Assembly (NCBI GenBank): GCA_964389755.1
Contig: CAYMEW010000004.1
Location: 62,001-126,000 of the forward strand
Direction of reading: 5' to 3'
Source: JBBSUQ01 sp964389755
GTDB lineage: Bacteria; Bacteroidota; Bacteroidia; Flavobacteriales_D; Crocinitomicaceae
Length of the DNA stretch: 64,000 nt
Shown here: positions 7,601 through 16,600 of the stretch, in pieces
Position numbering within the stretch: the stretch's first letter is position 1
Layout of the letters: each line of letters opens with the position of its first letter
Notes under the pieces: generated by a model
The model's input: only the letters and a program-made list of their open reading frames with translations
Database searches by the model: none
What the model was told of the DNA's origin: nothing
Translations under genes and position numbers: made by a program

Positions 7601-10514
7601 TGAAATGCATCTTTTTACCGGGTTTGAAGTCGGTGTCTTCGGGGAAAGAAAGCATTAAACCGGAAATGCCGGAATGTTTGCGCTCCCGCACATTGAGGTA
7701 ATTAAATAAAATGCTCGTTGCACTGGTGTCGCCGGATTCTCCCACCACAAAAGCGCGCAATTCGTAGCGTCCGTCCTTTCCGGCAGTAATTTGATTGAGG
7801 TTGATCGAATCTCCGCTGAGCAGGTTTCCGGTAGCCTGTTCCGTTCTTTGGGTATGATCTGTAAAGGTAAATTCGGGGAATTGCTTTTCAAATTCCGCTT
7901 CGCTAAAGGCTTGGTACTCGGCTTTGCTCAATAACTTCCGGCCTTCCGTTTGAATGCGATTCAGGGTATAAAAAACCGTTTTGTCTTTTTGCAGTTGCCC
8001 TTCTGAGTTCTGCACACGAACCTGTAATTCATTGTTCGCATCCGAACGGTAATGCTGACGTTGGTTTGTAATGAGTACATCGAGCGCCTGCTCACCCACG
8101 GAGACGTAGATCGATTCATCGTGTGTTTCGCCGGTTGCATCCGAAGCGGTGGCCGTTAACTGGTATTGCATTCCGTAATATCCCTTGCCTTTTTCCGCTA
8201 AAAAACGGAGCTCAAAACGGCCCTCTGCGTCCGTTGCGACTTCATAGTATTGCGTTTCAGATTCTGCATGTGAACCTTCAAACCAACGGTAAAAGAAATA
8301 CGACCGGTTAACGGTAACTGTTACCTTAGCATCGCTGATCGGGTAGCCGGCAAGTGCGGTTACGCTTCCCCGGACGGTCACCGAATCTCCAAAACGATAA
8401 GCTTCTTTGACCGGGTCGAAAGTGATTTCAAAGGTCGGGCGTTTGTATTCTTCCACACGAAAAGAACCGATGTTCCGGTCACCAACGGATATGTAAATCA
8501 TTCCGGGTAAAAAGCCGCTCACAGGCAGTGAAAAAGAACTGCTGGCCGAACCGAAATCGTTTGTTTGCAGTTTTTGACTGTAAAGTTCGGTACCGTTCTC
8601 GTCGGTGAATTCTACCGTTACCTTATTTGAGGTCAGTATTTTGAAATAATCTCCGGCTTCTTTGACAGCGAGTATTTTGAAGAAGACCTGCTGCCCCGGG
8701 CGATAGATTGCACGATCGGTAAACAGGCGATACCGGTTCTCATAAGCTTCGTCGTAATTGCCGTATTCGTAATAGTTTTGACTGACGCTGTCATCCTTAT
8801 ACTGTGCACTGAATTCGTATCGCTGGTAGTCCGAACTTGTTCTGTCCAGTACCACCATTCCCTTTGCATTTGTCTGGCCCACGAGTTGCCGCCTGGGATG
8901 GTTGTCATACATCCGCATGGAGAAAACACGTGCACCGTTTACAGGTTCGCCGCTGCGCCTGTCGTTGACCAGTATGGTCGTTTTTTCTCCACGTTGAACG
9001 GCAAGTTGCAGAAACCCGACGTGGGCAACCTGGTAGCTGACATTTTTGAGTTTGCTCAGGGTATCGATCGTGAATAAGTTTGCGGCATTATCAGGCGTGT
9101 CGGAGATCACGAAGAAATAATCCCCGCTTTCGTGGATGGCCGGAATAATGAGGTCTTTGTCGTGGTAAAGGTGTTTCATCCCCTGCTCGAACGCGAGTTT
9201 TTCGGAAGCGATTTTCGTGATACGTGTTCCGCGCAGCTGGTTCGGATAATTTCCTTTTCCATACCTGTTCACTTTAAAAACGCTTAACCAGGCTTCCCCG
9301 GTGTTTCGGTAGCGAATATTCACCAGTGAAGGCTGATCCAGGACCGGTTCAACCTTGAAGGAAAGCCGGATGTTGTTTTCAAGTATTTCCTGCCGGAGTG
9401 CTTTTAACAAGTGTGCTGTTTGGGACTTGGGAAATGCATCCAGGCTCGCGTCAATCTCCTGGAGTGCACGGTTGAAACCATCCTCGTGCTTCGGATTGTT
9501 TTGGTAATGCCAGTTCGCAGCCTGACGGGCGAGTGTGCGGGCAATGGCATCCGTAAATACGGCACTGGAAGGTTTTCCCGCGAGTTTTTCCCGGAAATGA
9601 TAACAGGCCGCTAAAAAGAGTGAGTCCCGCGTTTCTTCGGGCATGGACTTATTGTATTCCGACGCCAGGCCCAGTCGCGTAACGACGTAACCCGCGTATT
9701 CTTCGTACCGCTTTGTAAATAAATTCAGTTTCTCCAGGTGATAGAAGTAGCGAAAGGTAAGGCTGTCATCGTGTGACGCAAGTTCGGTGTTTACCAGTTC
9801 ATCCGTTTCACCGAAAAGAGCCGGGGTCGCTTTGTGATCGGGCTGATAATAGCTATAACTTACGTTCCGCCACCTTTTCATTACGAAATACTCGAACAGG
9901 GAAACCGGCTGGGCCGCATTGTAAAAAGTCGTATAAAAAGAGACTTCTCCGTGTTCGGAGCCCTCCATATCTTTTGTTGCATACTGCATGAGTACTTCCG
10001 GTTCATCCAGGGTGTGTGCAGCGAAATTTTCACGCAATACGTCGGCATTTCCTACCTGTAGTTTTCCGAGTTCAGGCCAGTCGAGGCTTTCGTTTCCGCC
10101 ACGGATGGCCTTCGTAAAATGGTAAGCTCCAAGCCAGCTTTCGAGGGTGGCAAAGCGAAAGTTGCGGTAAGGAGCTTGTTCGGCGAATGCTTTTTGCGCA
10201 AAATCATACAGGAATGCCTGTAAAGTATCTTCTTCGAAACGTGCACTGCGAACAGCATTTTCGATTCGTTGCATACTTTGTGTAAAAACCTTCAGGTTCT
10301 TCTCTGTATATGCTTTTTCAGCGGTAGCAAGCAACTCGGTCAGCGCCTTGCGCGGCAGCCCGTTATCGATCAGTGAGTCGACCCTTTTCCAGCTTGTTTC
10401 CGGGAAAGTGTGCGCCGTGATTTCATGATATTGCAATTTTACAGGAAGGTCCTGGGCACCGAGTGACAGTGCGGAAAACAGGATAGCGATGAACAGTGAA
10501 AAGCGTGTGAACAT
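4632..10514 (-). CDS. Alpha-2-macroglobulin family protein with intact thioester
   Basis: 1960-residue secreted protein. An N-terminal signal peptide (cleavage expected after LSLGA) lacks a lipobox, so the mature protein is probably soluble in the periplasm or secreted. This differs from the lipid-anchored Escherichia coli YfhM. The central part has the carboxypeptidase-regulatory/MG2-like beta domains seen in bacterial macroglobulins. The thioester motif CSEQ is present, with Cys1440 encoded at 6195-6197. It is followed by the helical thioester domain, including the characteristic GGWGWW segment. Family proteins trap attacking proteases by cleavage of a bait region and covalent capture. The partner usually found beside YfhM-like genes, the penicillin-binding protein PbpC, is not adjacent. 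A small membrane protein gene lies 5 bases upstream and likely shares the promoter. Family identity is strong; the defensive role here is inference. Confidence 0.93.
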   Translation of the reverse strand: MFTRFSLFIAILFSALSLGAQDLPVKLQYHEITAHTFPETSWKRVDSLIDNGLPRKALTELLATAEKAYTEKNLKVFTQSMQRIENAVRSARFEEDTLQAFLYDFAQKAFAEQAPYRNFRFATLESWLGAYHFTKAIRGGNESLDWPELGKLQVGNADVLRENFAAHTLDEPEVLMQYATKDMEGSEHGEVSFYTTFYNAAQPVSLFEYFVMKRWRNVSYSYYQPDHKATPALFGETDELVNTELASHDDSLTFRYFYHLEKLNLFTKRYEEYAGYVVTRLGLASEYNKSMPEETRDSLFLAACYHFREKLAGKPSSAVFTDAIARTLARQAANWHYQNNPKHEDGFNRALQEIDASLDAFPKSQTAHLLKALRQEILENNIRLSFKVEPVLDQPSLVNIRYRNTGEAWLSVFKVNRYGKGNYPNQLRGTRITKIASEKLAFEQGMKHLYHDKDLIIPAIHESGDYFFVISDTPDNAANLFTIDTLSKLKNVSYQVAHVGFLQLAVQRGEKTTILVNDRRSGEPVNGARVFSMRMYDNHPRRQLVGQTNAKGMVVLDRTSSDYQRYEFSAQYKDDSVSQNYYEYGNYDEAYENRYRLFTDRAIYRPGQQVFFKILAVKEAGDYFKILTSNKVTVEFTDENGTELYSQKLQTNDFGSASSSFSLPVSGFLPGMIYISVGDRNIGSFRVEEYKRPTFEITFDPVKEAYRFGDSVTVRGSVTALAGYPISDAKVTVTVNRSYFFYRWFEGSHAESETQYYEVATDAEGRFELRFLAEKGKGYYGMQYQLTATASDATGETHDESIYVSVGEQALDVLITNQRQHYRSDANNELQVRVQNSEGQLQKDKTVFYTLNRIQTEGRKLLSKAEYQAFSEAEFEKQFPEFTFTDHTQRTEQATGNLLSGDSINLNQITAGKDGRYELRAFVVGESGDTSATSILFNYLNVRERKHSGISGLMLSFPEDTDFKPGKKMHFTLGAEGDAAPVLLSYYNTEGLISSQWLTVKGSTEITYTPAPQDKNGLVIEAVAYIHGEFLSESRRFSYTDPNRHLAIKLETQRDYLRPGASEKWILTVRDTSGLINDAELLAALYDASLDQFSGHSWNADFSRYFSVLSGWERNYNSFLMSSNNFWPESSELANSGGIMTVRGARTYAFYDLSTEAEAGKALSVTMGMISTSTADVQMNAVPSAGYKDLREEKKLEQTERKSVEPEVQIRENFNETAFFYPNVYALPDSTYQLEFTLPDALTRWKLMTFAHTKSLQYGSEQLTFEARKELMVQANAPRFFRENDRFIFQAKVINTSDRKQEVRVRLTFSDPFTGKDLTEQFGRTAEQVISVDSSASKEVRWELQIPQSVSVVAYELKAIGSEFADGERKTIPVLSNRMLIRTAKPFVKTGTGTSEFDFKALSELSPGAEKLNLTIRLQTQTVWSALMSLPYLMEYPYECSEQVFARYFSNALAVKIINDNPEFRRVVDSWKQDDPSAFVSALEQNEELKNIILLETPWVLDAHNESSEKARLEVLFNQNQLQREIGLALDKLINQKANDGGWGWWKSRESNPYITQHIVSGLGRMKKLGIDFDESIVNSAFDYLDKHYLEAYRQLSEKDKKQKHGLSEMIVHYLVSRSYFDLKDNEAIRYYQSLLGEQWTEFSLQAQALAGMAAHDAGNNELAQKIRASLLDKSTFRSEQGRYWVNNTYGYYWNQAPVETHSTIMEFFSDMGSSEKELREMQLWLILQKRTTSWETTKASTLACNALLLVKADRTSDREVKVSLANGTKLPVNVQSPENSFSYGKGEINESLAHIRVESNSEEPVTGAFHLAYLEDLDQIKSSEGVFRVERHYYIVGKDGERLLKDGEQITAGTRLRVKIQLTSGQDLEYVHVKDSKAAGFEAVETLSGYKYGKLYYFQTSKDASTDFFIDYLPKGSYYFEYELFVTGSGELHVGPATAECMYAPEFRANTGGLKIRVH

Positions 10515-10519
10515 AAGTC

Positions 10520-10831
10520 TTATTTTTTGCGTTTTCCAAGATAAATGCGGTAGGCTACGAGGCCCGGAATACCAATGATGAACAAAAATGCCAATAGCCA
10601 GCCTTCCGGCTTCAGGTAAAAATCAACGACATCCGTATTTTCAGCCGGATTATAACCGATCCCGATAAAGTAAGAAAGGCTCAGCTGAACAGGTAACACC
10701 TCGCGTCCCAAACCCCGGTCCAAAACCATTTCTCCGTCGAACATCGGTACATTGATTAAAAACAGGATGGCAGAAACAACGATCGTGCCGAGCACGAAGA
10801 TCAAAAGGGATTTTTTAACGCGTGGGCTCAT
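10520..10831 (-). CDS. Small two-pass membrane protein upstream of the macroglobulin gene
   Basis: 103 residues from the ATG at 10831. A GTG at 10840 would add three residues. Hydrophobic segments at about 9-27 and 80-98 flank a roughly 50-residue polar loop, and the C terminus is basic (GKRKK). On the positive-inside rule the loop faces the periplasm. I do not recognise the family. The stop lies 5 bases before the macroglobulin start, so both are expected on one mRNA driven by the TAACTTTG element at 10856-10863. The loop could touch the macroglobulin protein in the periplasm, but nothing in the sequence proves this. Confidence 0.75.
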   Translation of the reverse strand: MSPRVKKSLLIFVLGTIVVSAILFLINVPMFDGEMVLDRGLGREVLPVQLSLSYFIGIGYNPAENTDVVDFYLKPEGWLLAFLFIIGIPGLVAYRIYLGKRKK

Positions 10832-10855
10832 ATCGAACACTGATTTTTATGCATT

Positions 10856-10863
10856 CAAAGTTA
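10856..10863 (-). promoter_or_regulatory. Bacteroidota -7 promoter element for the macroglobulin operon
   Basis: On the minus strand this reads TAACTTTG, a perfect match to the Bacteroidota -7 consensus TAnnTTTG. No clear TTG/TTTG is found 19-21 bases upstream, so the -33 element is weak. The predicted transcript would start near 10849 and have a leader of about 18 bases before the ATG at 10831. Confidence 0.55.
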
Positions 10864-10934
10864 CACTTTATTCCTTGTGCTGCGGATTTCCCGCTATCCT
10901 TCTTATAGCCTAATTACTTACCTTTACAACTGAG

Positions 10935-12053
10935 ATGGAAAAACGTTTAGCGTACCTCTGCGGATCGGATAGCCGCGGCGGACTTGAGATGAATCACCTG
11001 CGCAATGCAAAATGGATGCAGGAGCGCGGACACAAAGTGCTGGTGATCGGCTGGGCGGATACGCCATTTGCCCGGGGAGCGCAGCAGGAAGGTCTTCCGT
11101 TTATACCACTCGAAAGATATCGTAAATATTATGACCTGGATGCTCAGCGGAAACTCCTTGCGATCATTCTCGAAGCAAAAATAACACACCTGCTCGTTCG
11201 TTCCACGTATGATATGAGCCTCGCGGCAGGAGTGAAAAGACGCTTGCGGTCGAATTTACACCTGTCTTACTTCATGGAGATGCAACTCGGCGTCAAAAAG
11301 AGCAATCCGCTGCATACACTCCGCTTTCGAAATTTCGACCTGTGGTCCTGCCCGCTGAATTACCTCGTCGAACAGGTGCGTACGATGACCCGTTTTCCGG
11401 CTTCGCGCATCGCCCTCATTCCTTCGGGCATCGAGTTGGGCAAGTATCAGTCGGAGCAAACACGCGAAGCGGCGCGCGAAGAACTGCAATTACCCACGGG
11501 GGGCTTATTTCTCGGACTTATCGGGCGCTTCGATCTCCAAAAGGGACAAAAACTGCTTCTCGATGCTTTTGAACGTGCTCGCAAGTCCGGGATGGCTGAA
11601 AATGTAAAGCTTTGTTTTTTGGGAGAACCCACACGCAACGAGTCTGGCGGAGACCTGTATTTCCGCGAGATGGAAAGCTTTATTCGTGAAAACGAATTGT
11701 CAGACCTTGTTTACATGCGTCCCTTTATGCAGGATCCGGCCGTATTTTACCGTGCGATGAACTGGATCGTAATGGCTTCGAAAGCGGAAACCTTCGGGAT
11801 GGTCACCGTCGAAGCGATGGCAGCCGGAACGCCGGTGCTCGGAAGTGATCGCGGCGGAACGCCGGAACTGCTCGACCAGGGTAAGACCGGATTACTTTTT
11901 CGTTCGCAGGATGTGGCGGATCTCGCACAAAAAATCGGGGAACTGGCTTCGGAAGATTTCCACGTTCCCGATTCGGAAACACTTCGGCAACATGCCGCGC
12001 GTTTCAGTCACGATCGTATTTGCCAACTGGTTGAAAAGCACCTCGGACTCTAA
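10935..12053 (+). CDS. Glycosyltransferase, GT4-type
   Basis: 372-residue cytosolic or membrane-associated retaining glycosyltransferase with two Rossmann domains (GT-B fold). The N-terminal acceptor domain has the Gly-rich GSDSRGGLE loop near residue 10. The C-terminal nucleotide-sugar domain starts near LGLIGRFDLQKG at about 193-204. It carries the EX7E motif Glu285...Glu293 (ETFGMVTVE), followed by GTPVLGSDRGGTPEL. It probably adds a sugar to a lipid-linked glycan. Acceptor and donor cannot be predicted. The nearest polysaccharide genes are 15 kb away, so it may act alone. A TACCTTTA sequence 8 bases before the ATG resembles a -7 element. The next gene, a kinase, is 47 bases downstream in the same direction. 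Confidence 0.9.
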   Translation: MEKRLAYLCGSDSRGGLEMNHLRNAKWMQERGHKVLVIGWADTPFARGAQQEGLPFIPLERYRKYYDLDAQRKLLAIILEAKITHLLVRSTYDMSLAAGVKRRLRSNLHLSYFMEMQLGVKKSNPLHTLRFRNFDLWSCPLNYLVEQVRTMTRFPASRIALIPSGIELGKYQSEQTREAAREELQLPTGGLFLGLIGRFDLQKGQKLLLDAFERARKSGMAENVKLCFLGEPTRNESGGDLYFREMESFIRENELSDLVYMRPFMQDPAVFYRAMNWIVMASKAETFGMVTVEAMAAGTPVLGSDRGGTPELLDQGKTGLLFRSQDVADLAQKIGELASEDFHVPDSETLRQHAARFSHDRICQLVEKHLGL

Positions 12054-12100
12054 GCATACGTTTTCCGGCAAATTCTCGTTATTTTTAGCGAAGTAAAAGG

Positions 12101-13654
12101 ATGAATCTATACTCCAACAAACAGAAATGGAAAGTCGTGCTACTGATCATTGCGCTCGGGATGGTCACCGCATCCCTCTTTGTGTCCAACAGCATCGTCC
12201 AAAAGGTCAGCGAACGCGAACGTGAGAGGGCGCGACAGTGGGGCGGAGCAATTCAGAAAAAACTGGAACTCGTGCGCCTGACCAATCACACCTTTACGCA
12301 ATTGCGTGACCGTGAACTGGAAAAAATGGAATTGCTCGTTGCCGCGCAAAAGGAAGTATTGCGTCCCGCACCCGCTGATGCCATGCCGGATTATACCTTC
12401 CCAATGAGCATTGTGAATCAGAATAATGATATTCCTGTGATTCTCCTGGAGAATGATGAGAACATCTCACAGTATCGCAACATCGAGTTGGATACGGCCT
12501 ATTTTCGCAATAAATATTCAAATTTCACGGAAAAACAGGTTCGAAAAGCTTTTGAAGATTCACTTTTGCGACTGGCCGATGCGTGGCGAAAGAAAAACCC
12601 GTCGTTTACGATCGAGGTATTCGAAGGACTTTTCCTGACTTATATTTACAATGATTCGCGGGAAATTCAGCGGCTTGAGCGCGAGCGCGATTCATTAATA
12701 CAATCATTCAACCAGGAACTGATCGACAACGAAGGACTAGTGCCTGTTATTCTCATGGACGGAACGAATGACAGCATCATCGGGAGCAACCTGCCGGCCG
12801 AGAAAACGCGCAAGGAAAACCTGCGCCGCACCCTGTCGGATCTCGAAGCACAAAACACGCCAATTGTGCTGGATTTTAGAAACGGAACCGTTTCGCACCT
12901 TTATTACGACAGCAGCCCTGAGTTGAAACAATTGCAGTTCTTTCCGTACATCCAGTTCCTGATCATCGGGTTATTCGCGCTGATCGGTTACCTCATTTTT
13001 TCCACGTTCCGGAAAGCCGAGCAGAACCAGGTTTGGGCCGGGATGGCCAAAGAAACGGCGCATCAGCTGGGTACACCGCTGTCTTCCCTCATGGCCTGGA
13101 TCCAGTTGCTGGAATCGGAGAACATCAACCAGATGATCCCGCAGGAAATGGAGAAGGATGTGAAGCGACTCGAAAAAGTAACGGATCGCTTTTCGAAGAT
13201 CGGTTCGGGGGCCAAACTGGACGACAAAGACCTGACGGCTACCGTCGAAAACGTCATGTCGTACCTGCGCCCGCGTATTTCAGACAAAGTGGAAATCCAC
13301 ACCGAAATTGAACAGGAAGTGGAAGCGGCTCACAACGGTTCGCTCATGGAGTGGGTGATCGAGAACATTTGTAAAAATGCCGTGGATGCTATGGAAGGAC
13401 GCGGTTCGTTGTACGTTTCGCTTAAACGTGTACCCGAATGGGCATACATCGAGATCAAAGACAGCGGTAAGGGAATTCCGCAGAAACACTTCAAAACGAT
13501 CTTCCAACCCGGTTATTCCACCAAAAAACGCGGCTGGGGACTCGGACTTTCGCTCGTGCGTCGTATCGTGCGCGAATACCACCACGGAAAGGTATATGTG
13601 CTCGATTCCCAGGTGAATGTCGGCACAACTTTCCGGATCGCGATCCCGCTCTAA
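12101..13654 (+). CDS. Membrane sensor histidine kinase, orphan
   Basis: 517 residues. Transmembrane segments at about 10-30 and 281-303 enclose a large, highly charged extracytoplasmic sensor region of about 250 residues with coiled-coil character (35-85 and 185-210). The cytoplasmic kinase core has His321 in the box KETAHQLGTPLSSL, a variant typical of Bacteroidota and related kinases. The N box lies near WVIENICKNAVDA, the G1 box near DSGKGIP and the G2 box near GWGLGLSL. No response regulator is adjacent, so its partner must be encoded elsewhere. The start ATG follows an AAAAGG sequence that could serve as a ribosome binding site. The stop overlaps the opposing T9SS gene by 4 bases. Confidence 0.92.
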   Translation: MNLYSNKQKWKVVLLIIALGMVTASLFVSNSIVQKVSERERERARQWGGAIQKKLELVRLTNHTFTQLRDRELEKMELLVAAQKEVLRPAPADAMPDYTFPMSIVNQNNDIPVILLENDENISQYRNIELDTAYFRNKYSNFTEKQVRKAFEDSLLRLADAWRKKNPSFTIEVFEGLFLTYIYNDSREIQRLERERDSLIQSFNQELIDNEGLVPVILMDGTNDSIIGSNLPAEKTRKENLRRTLSDLEAQNTPIVLDFRNGTVSHLYYDSSPELKQLQFFPYIQFLIIGLFALIGYLIFSTFRKAEQNQVWAGMAKETAHQLGTPLSSLMAWIQLLESENINQMIPQEMEKDVKRLEKVTDRFSKIGSGAKLDDKDLTATVENVMSYLRPRISDKVEIHTEIEQEVEAAHNGSLMEWVIENICKNAVDAMEGRGSLYVSLKRVPEWAYIEIKDSGKGIPQKHFKTIFQPGYSTKKRGWGLGLSLVRRIVREYHHGKVYVLDSQVNVGTTFRIAIPL

Positions 13655-16600
13655 AAATCCTGCAGGTCTGTTTGTCGCATCACGATGAACGCTTTCAAAA
13701 CGGTGCTTCCCACGTCCGGAACTTCTACGTGTATAAGATACGTTCCTCCGGAGATCGGGATGTTCTGTTCATTGGTCAGCGTCCAGTCTATGAACGTTTG
13801 CGGCGAATCCTTTTTGAATGTTTTGATCAGTTTTCCACTTACGGTATAGATCCGAACGGTGCACAAATAGGGCAGGTTTGTGATCTTTACGCGGGTATCC
13901 AGTTTGTTCGGTTCGTACCCGGAGCGTGCGTTGTATGGATTCGGAACCACGCGAATATTCTTTAATTCGTCTGCCAGTACGCGCGACTGGTCGTACTCTG
14001 TGTATGAGTCGTTCATGTTCCAGGCATATTTTGGCCGCCCGTTATTCTCTCCCGTGGCAGCGTATTCTTGGAATTCTTTATTGATCCGCACTTTCAGGGT
14101 CACATCCGTCGAAAGCAGTTCGTGTCCGTGGTTGAGCAGCGGATTTACAACCCATGAAAGATTGCTGTAGAGGTCGCGGTACGAACTAAGTGTTTCATCC
14201 ATCAGGTGATCGTAGAGCCAGGTATTGCTCTCGCTGTAATACGGGCAACCGGTATTGTTGATATCCACGCCAAACACGTAGATCGGGTGCTGTCCGCCCA
14301 GGATCGGGTTCCCGTTCGGGTCGGTGAGTCGCTCGGTCGGGTTCCAGATGAGGTCGTTTCCATTGTCGGGAACAAGGAAGGAATTTTCCCCGAAAGCCAT
14401 GTGCAGGCGGTAGCCGGTGTTTACATCGATCGCATAACCCGGAAACCAGCTCATGCCGTAAGTACCGTCGTTAAGGGGCTGCCTGTTCTTCCCGATACTC
14501 GGTGTGCGACGCAGGGTTCCTGCCCGGGCGTTTCCGGTAGACAGATTTTCATCACGGCATAGTTCAATCACCGGACAACGGGTCCATTTGGATCGGTCGG
14601 AAGTCAGCACGATGTCTACCGAACCAATGCGTGGCAGTGTGGCCTGATTCTGAGCACTCAGAATGCCGCTGGCGAAGAAATCACTTTTTCCGACAGGCAT
14701 GAAATCACATTCGGTTCCCACGAGGCAGAAGGGCGCAATTCCCCCGTCGATCAATTTCGGGTATTCTTTTTCAGGATCTTTTCCGAGCCTGTCATTGTAG
14801 CAAGCCGGGTTGAAAATTCCAAGAGATGGATCTGTCTCGTCCGCGTTGGCATGGAAAGTTCCCGAACGAATCCAGTTGGTAGGGAAAAACTGGTCATTGT
14901 CAGAAACAAAACCAAGCCACTGTTTCGCAGAATCTGCAAAATTGATCGACCCGCCGATTGGATCTGCGAAGTAAGTGTACGTCGGGCCGGATGATCCGAC
15001 CTGGTAATTCTTATGCTGTAAAATGCGCAGCGAAACGCCCCATTGGGGGATGAGTTGTTCGTTATCCTGCTGAATGCTTTTGTCGCTGCTCACGGAATCG
15101 AGCAGGTTGCCATAACGCTTGTCATACCGGTAAACAACCCAGGACGCCGTATCGATTTCCGTATACGAACGAAATGCACATTCGAAATAGCCGGGTGCCA
15201 CGTTCAACGGATCGATGATCTTCAGTTCGATCGGGCCCTGTGAGCGAGCATAAGTGAGTTCATCGAGTTGTCCCTGGTTGAGAAGTGTCCGGATGCTTTC
15301 TGGTGTAAGGTCGAGAAAGGTAAAATTACTCCCGGTACCATCCAGGCGGGTGATCTCAGGTCCGTCGCCGTATGCGAATTCAGTTAGAAGTCCACCGGAT
15401 TCAACGGCAGGATCATGCGGTATTCCTTCAATGGGGCGAATTTCGCCAATCGCGGCTTTCCGGCTGGCGAGGTACACTTTTTTCTGCCCGTCGATCGCGG
15501 TTGGATCGTCCGGGTTATATGTCTCATAGTTGTTGTAGGCGTACGAAATAGCCATGTAGTAATAGCGCTTAAAGTTTACCAGGCGTGAGTCACCCTGCGC
15601 GAACAGGTCGTTTTTTACACTGAAACTGTGGCGGATTCCTGCATCAGTTCCGTCCACGTATTCAATCGGCACACTGGCTTGCAAAACTTCGTCGAATTCA
15701 AAGTTGATCAGCCTTCCGATACCATCTTTGATGTCGCACTGCGCCACCTGGCGGGCAAGCTGTGGGTTTTTGAGGTCGGAAGACGATACGGAATTGTCTT
15801 TCAGCTGGTAGATCTGGTATCCCTGGAAACGGTAAGTCTTGTCGGCCGTACTGTCTTCGGAAACAATGAACGGATCCTTTTCGGTATATTCTTCTCCGTA
15901 GTTGTTGGAATTTACGGGGTTGTAGATCGTGAGAATCAGTTCATTTTGCAGTTCCTGGATCTCGAGTTCGGGCGCATGCGGACCGTCCAGGACTTTGAAG
16001 CAGTTCTCGAATAATGCCTGCGCTTTGTCATCGGCCCGGCGTAAAATTTCTACCGATGCAAACGGGTCTCCGGCTGTTGCGCGTGCCCAGACTACGCCCA
16101 CAGTGATGTTGTTAACGGCACCTGGTTTCAGTACAAATGGTCCGGCAGACTGTAAAAAACGCCGGTCGTTGGGTGTGTTTCCGGCCGTTTGTTCGGTCCA
16201 GGGAGTTTGCGGTACGCCCCCTGTTCCCCAGCCGAGCGGATCCGTATCTCCGGGAAACATGAAGTCGCAGGGAACGCTCTGATCGGCATCCGGATCCGAA
16301 AGGTGACCGCTTCCACCGTAATAGAACGGAGTTCCGTCCTTCCAGAAACCGCGCAGGTAATTGTAATAGTCGGTTGCCCCGATCGGGTCGGTCTGGTTCG
16401 GATTGGCGCCGTTGGTCGTATTACTGTAATACAGGAAGCGCCGCATTCCGTAGCGTTCGTTATCCACGATTCCGTCTCCGTAACCGATCCCGTTCAGCGC
16501 TTCGCCTTCTTCAATTCCAAAAGCATTGTCGATCCCGTCGTCATCCTGGTAGGGGCCTTCAAAAAAGTCGACTCCCACAGCGGGCGGGTTATCTCCGTAA

